Part shown: one piece after another, positions 8,719 to 17,735 of the stretch | How positions within the stretch are numbered: the first letter of the stretch is position 1 | Layout: each line of letters begins with the position of its first letter | Assembly: GCA_964498785.1 (NCBI GenBank) | Contig: CAZCJL010000038.1 | Location: forward strand, 1 to 53,851 | Direction: 5' to 3' | DNA: 53,851 nt | DNA from: Mariaggregatimicrobium sp964498785 | GTDB lineage: Bacteria; Zhuqueibacterota; Zhuqueibacteria; Thermofontimicrobiales; Thiofontviventaceae | The notes under the pieces: model-generated | What the model was told of the DNA's origin: nothing | Databases searched by the model: none | The model's input: only the letters and a program-made list of their open reading frames with translations | Translations under genes and position numbers: made by a program

Positions 8719-8761
8719 AATAAACAGGAATAGCGGATGGTGCACGCAATTCCTGTTTATT
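8719..8761 (-). terminator. 13-bp perfect hairpin between FHA and kinase genes
   Basis: Arms AATAAACAGGAAT (8719-8731) and ATTCCTGTTTATT (8749-8761) pair perfectly, with a 17-base loop. It begins 21 bases after the FHA stop codon and ends 47 bases before the kinase start. It could reduce read-through into the kinase gene or mark an mRNA processing site. Confidence 0.55.
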
Positions 8762-8782
8762 ACTATCAATCTTTTACAGTAT

Positions 8783-9250
8783 TTATCCGATGGCAACTGT
8801 GAACTTAAGCCGACCAAGCATTACTTCATCACCATTTGTTAACGGGCTTGGTATTTCAGCATCGACTATGTTTTTATTTACAAAAGTTGAATTAACAGAA
8901 TTTAAATCCTCGATAAAGTAGGATTCTCCATCCCGGTAAATTTTTGCATGTTTTCGGCTGACGCCATCATCTTCACCGCCATACATAGTTGTGTCAATAT
9001 CCGGGAAAATTGCACTTACCGGGTCTTCGCGACCAATAATAATTTCTTCCTTTTCGGGAAGCACAATTTCTTCACCGTTGCTCGCCAAAATAAGTTTTGC
9101 TGTTGGTCCGCCAACCGGGATAATATCTTCCAAATTATCAAAATTATTATCCGAATCAGACGGAGATGCATCTGTTAATTCTGCGCCGCATTCATCACAA
9201 TAGAGCATTCCATCTAAATTTTCCGAGCTACATTCTTGACAAGTTATCAT
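8783..9250 (-). CDS. Zinc-ribbon FHA-domain protein
   Basis: 155 residues, cytoplasmic. N-terminal zinc ribbon C4, C7, C18, C21; an acidic serine/aspartate linker (27-42); then an FHA domain (about 51-153) with GRE (73-75), SRKH (98-101) and NSTFVN (120-125), the residues that read phosphothreonine. It is the expected phospho-binding adaptor for the kinase encoded next. ATG at 9250 has GGAGG seven bases upstream. It lies 47 bases after the vWA gene on the same strand, so it is probably in its operon. The zinc ribbon resembles those in the kinase and phosphatase of the same cluster, which suggests a common docking surface; that is inference. Confidence 0.9.
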   Translation of the reverse strand: MITCQECSSENLDGMLYCDECGAELTDASPSDSDNNFDNLEDIIPVGGPTAKLILASNGEEIVLPEKEEIIIGREDPVSAIFPDIDTTMYGGEDDGVSRKHAKIYRDGESYFIEDLNSVNSTFVNKNIVDAEIPSPLTNGDEVMLGRLKFTVAIG

Positions 9251-9297
9251 TTTATACCTCCTGTAAAAATAGTGTAATCTATAATATTTTAAATTAG

Positions 9298-10551
9298 TTA
9301 GGCAACAAGACGTCGCGTTAACTTCCGAGTTTCATAGCGAAGTTTTTTGGTGCCGGATGAGGTCATTGAACCGGATTTTTCCAGATTTTCTGCTTCCTCA
9401 AACGCAGCGCTGGCCAGATCATTTTCTCCCATATCGAGCAATCTTGTTGCCGCTGCTCTTAGTTTACGGGTCGCCCCCGGAATATCTCCGCCAACTACTT
9501 GCGAAAGCGCCCGGGTTTGAAGATCATAAGCGCTTACCTTTTCAACAATATTCATCACCCGCGGATTAATTTTCTTTGCTTCCATCGCGTTATCAGAAAA
9601 ATGGGTGATAATGTCGGACCGAGTTTTTTGACCGTAATTATTTTCAGCAGGAACATCATACGTTAATTCAACCTGCGCAATTCTGAATTGACCTTGTTTT
9701 CTGGGAGAAACCATCAAATATGCTAATACAGTCAATCCGCTAATTTGATCAAGTTCTCCGATATCAACCGTCACCTCGTTTTCCGAAAATGAATCATATT
9801 CTAATTCTGAAATATAAGGAATGACACGGCAGATTTTTTTTGGTGTAACACCATTGGCTAACCGTAATGTCAATTTATTGTTCTCAGTTACAATGTTTTT
9901 AAATGACTGTGTTTCTTCATCAAAGATGGAAATGATATCATCCGGAGTAGCAATATAGTCGGATTTTCCACCATTGCGAGCAGCGATGGTATCCAGCACT
10001 TCATCGTGCCATTCATCTCCCACACCGAGAGCAGTAATGATAATACCGTCTTCTTCTGCCTCTTCTGCGAGTTTATAACATTGTGCCTCGTCACCATACG
10101 TTTGGCCATCTGTTAGAATAATCATTCGATTGATTCGATCGTCAGACAGAGATTTTCGCAGTTCGTTTAAGCCCTCGCTCATTCCTTTGGAAATTGCTGT
10201 ACCACCGCTATAAGTCAGTTGATTGACTTTCTGCTTCAATTCTGCTTTATCAGAAACCGGCTGACCTGGTAATAAAATTTCGGCTTCTTCATTGAATGTA
10301 ACAATGCTCAGATAATCATCCGCGCCCAATCGGTCGATGATGTTTTCAATTGCTTTTTTAACATTCTCAATTTTTTCGCCTTTCATAGATGCGCTCCTAT
10401 CCATGACAAGACTCAAATTCAAGTTGGTTTCGTTAGTAAAGTGACTCACGTCAGGTTTAATATCAATGAGCACGTACGCAATTTGAGTTTGATCGCTGAC
10501 CGGAAAAAAATCCTTATTTAATTCATAATCTAAAATAATCTCTTTTGCCAT
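9298..10551 (-). CDS. Cytoplasmic von Willebrand factor A domain protein
   Basis: 417 residues, no signal peptide or membrane segment. The vWA domain (about 45-220) has a complete metal-ion-dependent adhesion site: D51-R-S53-A-S55, Thr118 in GGTAIS and Asp148 in LTDG. It therefore likely binds Mg2+ and a partner protein. Residues 225-310 form a beta-rich domain and 330-400 a helical one (GATRKLRAAATRLLDMGEND). Proteins of this type sit beside Ser/Thr kinases, FHA proteins and PP2C phosphatases in several phyla and are thought to act as scaffolds. Shine-Dalgarno GTAGGAGG precedes ATG 10551. The gap to the PP2C gene upstream is only 20 bases, so the two are surely co-transcribed. Confidence 0.9.
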   Translation of the reverse strand: MAKEIILDYELNKDFFPVSDQTQIAYVLIDIKPDVSHFTNETNLNLSLVMDRSASMKGEKIENVKKAIENIIDRLGADDYLSIVTFNEEAEILLPGQPVSDKAELKQKVNQLTYSGGTAISKGMSEGLNELRKSLSDDRINRMIILTDGQTYGDEAQCYKLAEEAEEDGIIITALGVGDEWHDEVLDTIAARNGGKSDYIATPDDIISIFDEETQSFKNIVTENNKLTLRLANGVTPKKICRVIPYISELEYDSFSENEVTVDIGELDQISGLTVLAYLMVSPRKQGQFRIAQVELTYDVPAENNYGQKTRSDIITHFSDNAMEAKKINPRVMNIVEKVSAYDLQTRALSQVVGGDIPGATRKLRAAATRLLDMGENDLASAAFEEAENLEKSGSMTSSGTKKLRYETRKLTRRLVA

Positions 10552-10571
10552 TTTATGTGCCTCCTACAGAG

Positions 10572-12230
10572 TTAATAAGTTTTAACGTAGATCAGACTAA
10601 TATTGTCATCACCACCATTTTGATTTGCCAATTGAACAAGCGTATCTGTTGCTTGCTGGGGATGAGAGCTTTCGGCTAATACAGCTTCAATTTTTTTGTC
10701 AGATACCATTTGCCATAACCCATCACTGCATAGCATTAGTCCGTCACCTTTTTTGATAGACAAATGAAAAAAGTATGGATGATTTGATTTTAATTCCAAA
10801 TTCGTCAGATTCTTTTTAAGATCTGCTTCACCCAACGCGCTTAATATTTGATTTGCCTGTGGATGAGCGCGAATATCAGAGTAGGATATCTGCCCCATTT
10901 TATATAATCGATAAACCAGAGAATGATCAGAAGTTATCAATTCAAGTTTTTTATTTTTAAATTGATATGCTCTTCCATCACCGACATTCAAGATGTATAA
11001 ATCCGGCTGGATCATAAGCGCTATCGTGATTGTTGTACCCATGTCATTATAACGTGACCGGGAAAGCTGATAAATCGCGTCGTTTGCTTTGAACATGCTT
11101 TCTTCCATCACTGTTTGGGCGATAGCAGGCGTTACCTGATCCCAGGCTTCAATTTTTTGCATAATTGATTGTGTAATTGATTGAACAGCAATTTTGCTGG
11201 CTTCTTCCCCGGCATCATGGCCGCCCATACCGTCGGCGACAATATAAAGGCCAACTGGTGTTGATTTCGATTGATGAATATATGTTATAGTCAGAGAAGC
11301 GATGCTGTCTTCATTTAATGAACGAACATGGCCGACATTGGAAGACTCTCCGACAGCGATGTTTACTTTATCGTTTTTAGTTTTTAAAAGATTTACTGAC
11401 TTATGCAAATTATCTGTTATTTCTGACTGCTGTTTAAGTTGAGAAAATGTACGCTTGATTTCTACAAGAGATTGATATTTACGCTCAGCAGCATTGAAAA
11501 AAATCTGTCTTAGATAATCGTCATTGATACCGGTTTTAGAGAGAATCTGTAAAAATTCATCGCCAAATGATTTTAAATCAGATTGACTCCACCGCTCAGA
11601 TGCATCTGTATTAATAACAGCGTCAGTTAAATCGACAATCATCGGAACATTTTCTTTGATATAAATATGTTCCGCTTTTAAACCAATGTTGTAAATTGAA
11701 TGGTTATGGAGAACTTCAATCGCCTGTAATGTTTTAAAAGCAATTTCGCATAATAATTGATTTGAAAGATCGGCATTTATATCCAACAACGTTCTATTAT
11801 CAACCAGAGCAGCCAGCACAAACCTCTTGCTATTTTCCTGAAATGTACATAAGGTCGAAATAAGTGATTCATGACGAATATTTTGGTGTGTAATAAATTC
11901 GAAAACTTTTGTTGATTTGTGGTCTCCTTCAATTAAGAGAAATCGACTATCGCTTAGAAAGAAGCCGCAGTCATAACAAAATTGAGATGAGTTTTTAAAA
12001 TTTTTGGCGCCACATGCACCACAATATTCTGGCGTCATTGTATCTTGTACAGTGTAAAACAATGAGTTCCTGATCGATGGCATCATGTCTGTTACTTGCC
12101 AACGTTCGGCAATCATTTTGCTATCGAGCGGGGACTCATTATTTTTTTCCGTTTGCAAGCGTTTTGTGATGTAAGATTTCTTTTTTTCTATACGCTGCGC
12201 CGCTTCTTTCATGTTGAGAAATCTATTCAT
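10572..12230 (-). CDS. Zinc-ribbon / pseudokinase / PP2C phosphatase fusion
   Basis: 552 residues from ATG 12230. A zinc ribbon (C70, C73, C85, C88) is followed by a region (about 95-265) that follows a Hanks kinase fold, but where HRDLKPENI is expected it reads YNIGLKAEHI (180-189), and DFG is replaced by DLT (200-202). The catalytic and metal-binding aspartate motifs are thus lost or altered: a pseudokinase. Residues 292-552 are a complete PP2C phosphatase: R303, NED 306-308, DGMGG 333-337, GDG 417-419, SDG 502-504 and GDDN 540-543. It should reverse phosphorylation by the neighbouring kinase. Longer frames begin at TTG 12254 or ATG 12248, but only ATG 12230 has GAGG at good distance. Cytoplasmic. 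Confidence 0.9.
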   Translation of the reverse strand: MNRFLNMKEAAQRIEKKKSYITKRLQTEKNNESPLDSKMIAERWQVTDMMPSIRNSLFYTVQDTMTPEYCGACGAKNFKNSSQFCYDCGFFLSDSRFLLIEGDHKSTKVFEFITHQNIRHESLISTLCTFQENSKRFVLAALVDNRTLLDINADLSNQLLCEIAFKTLQAIEVLHNHSIYNIGLKAEHIYIKENVPMIVDLTDAVINTDASERWSQSDLKSFGDEFLQILSKTGINDDYLRQIFFNAAERKYQSLVEIKRTFSQLKQQSEITDNLHKSVNLLKTKNDKVNIAVGESSNVGHVRSLNEDSIASLTITYIHQSKSTPVGLYIVADGMGGHDAGEEASKIAVQSITQSIMQKIEAWDQVTPAIAQTVMEESMFKANDAIYQLSRSRYNDMGTTITIALMIQPDLYILNVGDGRAYQFKNKKLELITSDHSLVYRLYKMGQISYSDIRAHPQANQILSALGEADLKKNLTNLELKSNHPYFFHLSIKKGDGLMLCSDGLWQMVSDKKIEAVLAESSHPQQATDTLVQLANQNGGDDNISLIYVKTY

Positions 12231-12273
12231 AATAGCCTCAATGCTCATATTCAAATATGCATTTCCTGAAAAG

Positions 12274-12302
12274 TCCGCACCGGATTTACATCCCGGTGCG
12301 GA
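12274..12302 (-). terminator. GC-rich hairpin between LysM and PP2C genes
   Basis: Perfect 10-bp arms TCCGCACCGG (12274-12283) and CCGGTGCGGA (12293-12302), loop of 9. On the minus strand it lies 18 bases below the LysM stop and is followed by CTTTTC. A likely, possibly partial, terminator that sets LysM expression apart from the PP2C-vWA-FHA genes. Confidence 0.6.
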
Positions 12303-12320
12303 ATAATAAAGAGGATTGAT

Positions 12321-13010
12321 TTAGTTGATCATGACTTCACTGCTACGATCTTTTTTGTTTTTCAGATAATCCTGATAATTTGGTTCAGCTTCGCTCTCAT
12401 TATTCGACAGATCGATATCATCGAATAACGATAATTCGTCATGGCCTTTTTTTCGTCGGTAAACAATGTAGCCGATAATTGTGCTAAAAAGTATAACAGC
12501 AACAGAGCCGAGTATAATATAAGCCATCGATGATTTTACCATTGTCTCTGAGTTTGTTTTGCTCTCGGTCAGTACGAAGTCTTCGTTTGTTTCTTTCACA
12601 ACAGGACCAGGCTTAACAGACGGTTTTGAATTCGGGGTTGTGGTTGCCAGTTTCTCTTGTTGTTGAAAACGACCGGCGATAATGTCTTCCTGGTTTTTTA
12701 CAAGACCGTTAACTCGAGAGAGCCAACGGGTTTGTCGAATTTTTTTGATAACTTCCAGATTTGGGATAACGATTTCTTCACCAGGAAAAACAGCATCAGA
12801 ATTAGGAGCCCGGTTAATCAGCGCCAATTCACGCCAATAGTCGGCATTTCCGTAATACTTTTGGGCAATCATGCTCAGGTATTCACCCTCCTGAATAAGA
12901 TGAGTCGTTGGCTCGGCTTGAAATAATCGTTTTGCATATAAAAATACATCTGTTTTAAAACCGACAACGAGCACGACAATGATCAATAGAATGACGAATA
13001 ATTTTTTCAT
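12321..13010 (-). CDS. Membrane protein with LysM domain and cytoplasmic tail
   Basis: 229 residues. Membrane segment or uncleaved signal at 4-20; LysM domain about 36-84 (HLIQEGEYLSMIAQKYYG ... VFPGEEIVIP); Pro/Thr/Lys-rich linker; second membrane segment about 163-185; positively charged stop (RRKKG) and a tail with DDIDLSNNESEAEP. LysM binds peptidoglycan-type N-acetylglucosamine polymers, so this could tie the cell wall to the signalling proteins encoded downstream. The acidic, serine-containing tail could be a phosphorylation target; that is inference. Topology is not certain. ATG 13010 follows TTGGAGGTG. First gene of the signalling cluster in the direction of transcription, with a hairpin behind it. 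Confidence 0.8.
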   Translation of the reverse strand: MKKLFVILLIIVVLVVGFKTDVFLYAKRLFQAEPTTHLIQEGEYLSMIAQKYYGNADYWRELALINRAPNSDAVFPGEEIVIPNLEVIKKIRQTRWLSRVNGLVKNQEDIIAGRFQQQEKLATTTPNSKPSVKPGPVVKETNEDFVLTESKTNSETMVKSSMAYIILGSVAVILFSTIIGYIVYRRKKGHDELSLFDDIDLSNNESEAEPNYQDYLKNKKDRSSEVMIN

Positions 13011-13282
13011 GGGTTTTCACCTCCAAAAAATAATGTTTGATAATTTATGCGTCTTCTACACGCAAAGGGAATGCCATATTGAAAGGAGTAGAAATTTTAA
13101 TCAGCTAACTTACTGAAATATTATAAATTATCTGAATGTGGGAAATTGTAAGTATGAATTTGAAAGAAATAAAATTGTGTAAAAATTATATGTCTGTTGT
13201 GGAAATCGATGTTTAAAGCATTCTCAGTAGAAAATAACTATCAATAAATATATAAATTATGGATGGTGTGTAAAATTTACAG

Positions 13283-14071
13283 CTATTGTTTTTGAAGGGT
13301 TAATAAACAACCAGTTGTAAAAAGTTCACGTAAGATTGGAATATTGTTTAATACAACACAGGAGCGTTTTTTTATTTTAAAGCGAATTTCAAAATCTGGT
13401 CGGACGAGATAGCATTTTTTAAAGACATAGTCCAGGGGTAATTTTTTAAGGTACTTAAACAGGCGATGGATTGAAATGCCGGTTGATTTGGTTTCAAAAA
13501 GTAAATCAATGAAACGATCGTTTGCTCCAAACGTTTTTAGTATAAACCGATAAAGCGGATTGGGAAGGATGTGAATATAGGGCATTGCTTTGCCATATTT
13601 AAAATTTTGCTGATGCCCTCCAAAGGGCGAGCAAATCGGCGGGAAACTGATATAAACTAATCCGGATGGCGCTAACAATTTTGCACATACTTCCAGCGCC
13701 GATTTCTTGTCAGGAATATGTTCGATAACATCTCGCAGCACAATCAAATTAAAAGACGTGCCAGAGCAAGCGATTGAATCGTAATCGCAAATATCACCAA
13801 CATGAAAAGATATAGATGAGTTTTTATGCACTTCTTTAGCAAAATCCACACGGCTTTCCGAGATATCAATTCCGGTGCATATCGCGCCATATTCTTCCAA
13901 CGCTTTCAAAAGGCCAAATTCACCACCTCCTACTTCAAGCACATTAGAACCATTGTATTTAAACGGCGAAATGCCCAGAAATGTATGCAGGTAATTTTTA
14001 CCAAATAGATATTGTTCATTGAAAAAGCGTTGTCGCCGTTGAATCATTTCCATGTGAGGTTCCTTCATCAT
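13283..14071 (-). CDS. Class I SAM-dependent methyltransferase
   Basis: 262 residues, cytoplasmic. The SAM-binding loop is LEVGGGEFG (45-53), followed by an acidic residue at the second strand (GIDIS, 67-71), VGDICDYD (91-98) and RDVIEHI (113-119), the motif I-IV order of Methyltransf_11/23 proteins. The C-terminal part (about 140-260) is specific and unassigned; such enzymes near glycosyltransferases often methylate sugars or lipid carriers, so that is a possible role. The frame begins at 14071 with ATGATG but without a visible Shine-Dalgarno; ATG 14053 has GAAGGA at a good distance and may be the true start. It is separated from the YfhO gene by a 19-bp hairpin, so co-transcription is uncertain. 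Confidence 0.75.
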   Translation of the reverse strand: MMKEPHMEMIQRRQRFFNEQYLFGKNYLHTFLGISPFKYNGSNVLEVGGGEFGLLKALEEYGAICTGIDISESRVDFAKEVHKNSSISFHVGDICDYDSIACSGTSFNLIVLRDVIEHIPDKKSALEVCAKLLAPSGLVYISFPPICSPFGGHQQNFKYGKAMPYIHILPNPLYRFILKTFGANDRFIDLLFETKSTGISIHRLFKYLKKLPLDYVFKKCYLVRPDFEIRFKIKKRSCVVLNNIPILRELFTTGCLLTLQKQ

Positions 14072-14095
14072 TTATATAAATATCTTTTACAAGTA

Positions 14096-14158
14096 AAAAT
14101 GCATTGCTTAATGAGAAAAGACATTCAAATGCTAAATATTCATTAAACAATGCATTTT
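14096..14158 (-). terminator. 19-bp near-perfect hairpin after the YfhO-type gene
   Basis: Arms AAAATGCATTGCTTAATGA (14096-14114) and its complement at 14140-14158 pair over 19 positions with one mismatch; the loop is 25 bases. It begins five bases after the YfhO stop codon and is followed by TTTTTAC on the minus strand. Probable terminator or 3'-end structure. Confidence 0.6.
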
Positions 14159-14162
14159 AAAT

Positions 14163-16673
14163 TTAACGATTCTTTTTGATATATGAATACGTTAGCAGTC
14201 CGATAATAGAAAGCAGTACGATCAAATTCGCGATTGTCGCAATCAACTTGCCCTTGAAATAGGATTCCGGATGAAATGTAAATTCAATATTATGCGCGCC
14301 TGCCGGTAATAGAATAGAGCGCAGGATATGATTTGTTTTATAAATCTCAGTTTTTTCACCATTAATGAAAGCGTCCCATCCAATAGGATAATATGTTTCC
14401 GAAAGAACAAGCAGGCATTGTTTGTTGGTGGTTGCTTGTACATCAATTTTATTAGGAGTAAATTTGGTGACTTTCGCGAAAGATATAGAATCCGGTTGTT
14501 CGATTTGACCGGGGAGTTCCGTTTCAAGTAATGCTAATTTATGCGGGTCGAAATTCGGTTTGTTGATGGTTTTCAGAATTTCCACAGGATCATTGATCTG
14601 TTGATAAGCGCCGACAAGAAATGCTCGCGGCAGAACTGCTGTGTTTTCATACAAAAGCTGTTTTCTGTTATTTTGCATAATAAACTTTAAATTATCGTGC
14701 TCCAGAGTACCGTCGACAATAATATATTTACCATTCAAAAAGTTCACAACATGCCAATTTATCGGGAGTTTCGAATTCCATCCCTGATAGAGATTGTTAT
14801 CAATAATATCCTGAATTAATTGTGGTTTTGCAGCGTCATAGCCTCCAATGCACTGATGATAATACGCCAGATTATTATTTCCGAAAAATTGTCCCAATCC
14901 CAATACGCGGAATGGTTCTGGGTCTTGTTCGTTTTTTGTAAGAAGATAGTTATCGATATTTGACTTTGCAGAGAGTCTCGCCTCGAAATCCGATTCTTTT
15001 TGTAGTGCATCAAAAAATCGGTAATTGACCAGCGGGACATCGATAAGCATGATGACAAAAAGACCAATCGTAAAAAAACCGGCAGGAATATATTTTTTAA
15101 GATAGACAAAAATAAGGCCAATTGCAATTGCCGAAATAAGTAAGGTCCGTAATGCGTCCATTTTCATCAATTCGAAGCGGGCGCTTTTTAATAATTGTAA
15201 TACCTGGGGTGTATAAACACCAATTTCCCGCGGAGTGGCAAATGACAATGCTCCTTTTAACAGAAACGGTGAAACAGATAACAGAAATAAAAATCCAGCG
15301 ATAGCATATAACACAGTTTGTGCATTTTTGTCCTCTTTTTTATGAACATTCAGAAGATAGCGGAAACCAAAAGCAGCAAAAATGATAAAGACAACAAAAA
15401 TAGCCATCATAATCATTGTTGGGACACGGAATTTGCTAAAATAAGGTAGGTAGTAGAAAAATATCTTATAAAAAACAGGGAAATGGCGCCCGAATCCCAA
15501 CAGTAGCGCAAACACAGTGAATATTCCTAAACTTACAATACGCCAATCATGACGAAAGCCATAAATTCCGAATATGAGCAGGATAAATAAAGTGAGTCCA
15601 ATATAGTCTGTCGAAGATGTAAATGGCATGTCCCCCCAATAGCCCGGGATAGACCTTCCTTGCAATTGGGGGACATCTTTTCCGCGATACTGTTCCTGCG
15701 ATGATCCGCCAAAATATCGGGGAATCAGAAAGGTAATCATTTCTTTTGGAGAGAGTGACCATTTGGTGGCATAATCAAAAGAGACTCCTTTGGCTCGTTG
15801 AGCGCTATCATCAATTTTCTCAATATGAACCGCGTTGCCACCGCGCGTTGAGTAGGGTGTGTATTCTTTCATTGGAAAAAACGGTTGATAGACCGAGGCA
15901 ATGGTGAGAACTGCTGCAAGAATTAACAAACCGAACAACCTGACAAAATCTGCAAACTTTTTATCAATAAGAAGTTTAATAACCGGATAGATACCAATAG
16001 CAAACATTAGCAGAGCAGTGTAAAAAATAATCTGATAATGCTGTGTTCTTAACTGTAATGAAAAAGCGAGAGCGAAAAGAAACATGCCCAAAATATTTTT
16101 TTTATTCAGAAAATTGAAAAATGCAGCAAGTGCCCATGGCATGTACATAATTGCCCGAAATTTTGAAAAATGTCCGGCGAGCCAGAGGGAATTATAATGC
16201 GGCATTAACAAAAAAGCGAGCGCTCCGAATAGTGCAATAATCGGTGAAAAATTTAGTGAGTAAAGTAACACAAACATGCCGATGGTTCCAATGATGTAAT
16301 AAATAAGAACCTGGCCTCCATAATCATCATAAAAGTACGAGGCCAGAATATCGAGGGACCAGGATTGCGGGCCATATCGGTGATACTGAGGCATCCCGGA
16401 AAAAATTGCCGGATTCCAGAGCGGTTTTTCTCCGGTTTGTTCTTTATATTGTTGCATCAGGTTGGTTTTCCCTTTTGAAGCCAAAACATCACTGCCGGCC
16501 GGAACCATGCCTTTGAACGCCAGATCCGATAATAAAATCATGGTGGCAATAATAATTATCCCGATACAAAGGAGTATCGTTTGCCAGGGTTTAAAGTTAA
16601 GGAAAGTTCCCCCTGTGGATTTACTTTGGCGCGTCGTTTTTTTTAATTTTTTTGATTTCTTTGCTTTTGCCAT
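14163..16673 (-). CDS. YfhO-family polytopic membrane protein (GT-C-like)
   Basis: 836 residues with a lysine-rich N-terminus, about a dozen membrane segments (first about 33-52, last about 810-829) and a large extracytoplasmic C-terminal beta region. The opening loop after the first segment (PAGSDVLASKG) and the segment with MPHYNSLWLAGHFSKF fit the YfhO family. Bacillus YfhO is needed for glycosylation of lipoteichoic acid, and the fold resembles lipid-sugar-dependent GT-C transferases, so this protein probably moves a sugar from a lipid carrier on the outer face of the inner membrane. The GT2 genes just upstream could make that lipid-linked sugar. AGGGGAT precedes the ATG. The gap to the GT2 gene upstream is 31 bases. 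Confidence 0.85.
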   Translation of the reverse strand: MAKAKKSKKLKKTTRQSKSTGGTFLNFKPWQTILLCIGIIIIATMILLSDLAFKGMVPAGSDVLASKGKTNLMQQYKEQTGEKPLWNPAIFSGMPQYHRYGPQSWSLDILASYFYDDYGGQVLIYYIIGTIGMFVLLYSLNFSPIIALFGALAFLLMPHYNSLWLAGHFSKFRAIMYMPWALAAFFNFLNKKNILGMFLFALAFSLQLRTQHYQIIFYTALLMFAIGIYPVIKLLIDKKFADFVRLFGLLILAAVLTIASVYQPFFPMKEYTPYSTRGGNAVHIEKIDDSAQRAKGVSFDYATKWSLSPKEMITFLIPRYFGGSSQEQYRGKDVPQLQGRSIPGYWGDMPFTSSTDYIGLTLFILLIFGIYGFRHDWRIVSLGIFTVFALLLGFGRHFPVFYKIFFYYLPYFSKFRVPTMIMMAIFVVFIIFAAFGFRYLLNVHKKEDKNAQTVLYAIAGFLFLLSVSPFLLKGALSFATPREIGVYTPQVLQLLKSARFELMKMDALRTLLISAIAIGLIFVYLKKYIPAGFFTIGLFVIMLIDVPLVNYRFFDALQKESDFEARLSAKSNIDNYLLTKNEQDPEPFRVLGLGQFFGNNNLAYYHQCIGGYDAAKPQLIQDIIDNNLYQGWNSKLPINWHVVNFLNGKYIIVDGTLEHDNLKFIMQNNRKQLLYENTAVLPRAFLVGAYQQINDPVEILKTINKPNFDPHKLALLETELPGQIEQPDSISFAKVTKFTPNKIDVQATTNKQCLLVLSETYYPIGWDAFINGEKTEIYKTNHILRSILLPAGAHNIEFTFHPESYFKGKLIATIANLIVLLSIIGLLTYSYIKKNR

Positions 16674-16704
16674 TTTTCGTTATCCCCTGTTAAATAAATA
16701 CACA

Positions 16705-17727
16705 TTAATAATATTTTTTAGTGAATCCGGTAAATTCCTTTTTACCGAGAATTACACGTTTCACAAAGGCCATAGTAAAACCGAGGCCATAACCATAAAT
16801 TTGGATCGGAATAATCAAAAAGACAAGTGTTGCCGCGTGTAAATTATTATAAAGAATGAAGGCGTCGATTACTGAAAAAATCAATAATATCAGTGCGACG
16901 CATAAAAAAGTGAGAGTAATTTTAGGGCAAAGAATTCCGAGCAATAGTATAAAAATTGTTATCCACAACGCGATTGCCGGGAAAAAGTGAACCGGTTCCA
17001 GCATTGCTTTGTCCATTTTATAGAGATTAATACGGGCGACTCCCCAATTAAAGACCTGTCGGAAAAATTTTTTAATCGATGTACGACGTTTGTGATAGAC
17101 AATTGCCTTTTGAATACGCGCAATCTGTGCCCCGCTTCTGATGATCCGATTACTAAATTCTATATCCTGGCCATGCCGTAGCGAACCAAAACCGCCAATT
17201 TTTTCATGGAGCGCACGGCTAAGTCCCATATTGAAACTTCGGGGATAAAATTTTCCGGCCTTTTTTTTCCCATGTCCGCGAATGCCGCCGGTCGTTAGAA
17301 ATGCGGTCATTGAATAATTAATCGCTTTTAATAACGGCGGAAAATCATCCCGAAAGCTATCCGGCCCGCCAAATGCATCGGCCTGAGTTCTCTGCAAGGT
17401 ATCGTCGATATAAGCAAGCCAGTTCTTATCGACGGTGCAGTCAGAATCGATAAAAATGAAAAAATCGCCAATTGCTTTTTCCATACCAAGATTTCGAGCA
17501 GCCCCGGGCCCTCTATTTTGTTGGGAATAGTATTTCAATGGAAGACTATTTTGCTTGATAAAATCAGAAACAAATTCAGCGGTGCCATCAGTTGAGCCAT
17601 CATCAGCGATGATTAACTCATATCGATCAGCAGGAAAGTTTAATTTTTTAAAAGAACCGATCAGCTCTTTTATCTCATCTTTGCGATTGTAAGAAGGAAC
17701 GATTATCGAATAAAGCAAGGTTTTCAT
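16705..17727 (-). CDS. Membrane-associated GT2 glycosyltransferase
   Basis: 340 residues. A GT-A fold fills residues 5-225: IVPSYNR (9-15), nucleotide-binding DDG (42-44), RGPGAARN (72-79), metal-binding DSD (94-96), and near residue 191 the acceptor-side HGQDIEFSNR. Three or four membrane segments follow (about 240-325). It probably transfers a sugar from an NDP-sugar to a lipid or growing glycan on the inner face of the membrane. Eight bases separate it from the preceding GT2 gene and there is no good Shine-Dalgarno before ATG 17727, so translation is likely coupled. Acceptor and donor cannot be told from sequence. Confidence 0.85.
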   Translation of the reverse strand: MKTLLYSIIVPSYNRKDEIKELIGSFKKLNFPADRYELIIADDGSTDGTAEFVSDFIKQNSLPLKYYSQQNRGPGAARNLGMEKAIGDFFIFIDSDCTVDKNWLAYIDDTLQRTQADAFGGPDSFRDDFPPLLKAINYSMTAFLTTGGIRGHGKKKAGKFYPRSFNMGLSRALHEKIGGFGSLRHGQDIEFSNRIIRSGAQIARIQKAIVYHKRRTSIKKFFRQVFNWGVARINLYKMDKAMLEPVHFFPAIALWITIFILLLGILCPKITLTFLCVALILLIFSVIDAFILYNNLHAATLVFLIIPIQIYGYGLGFTMAFVKRVILGKKEFTGFTKKYY

Positions 17728-17735
17728 ACCGGAGT

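Noticed and set aside
8672..8749. 26-residue N-terminal extension of the kinase gene
   Set aside because: It overlaps a perfect hairpin, while the ATG at 8671 has a strong ribosome site and begins directly with the zinc ribbon.
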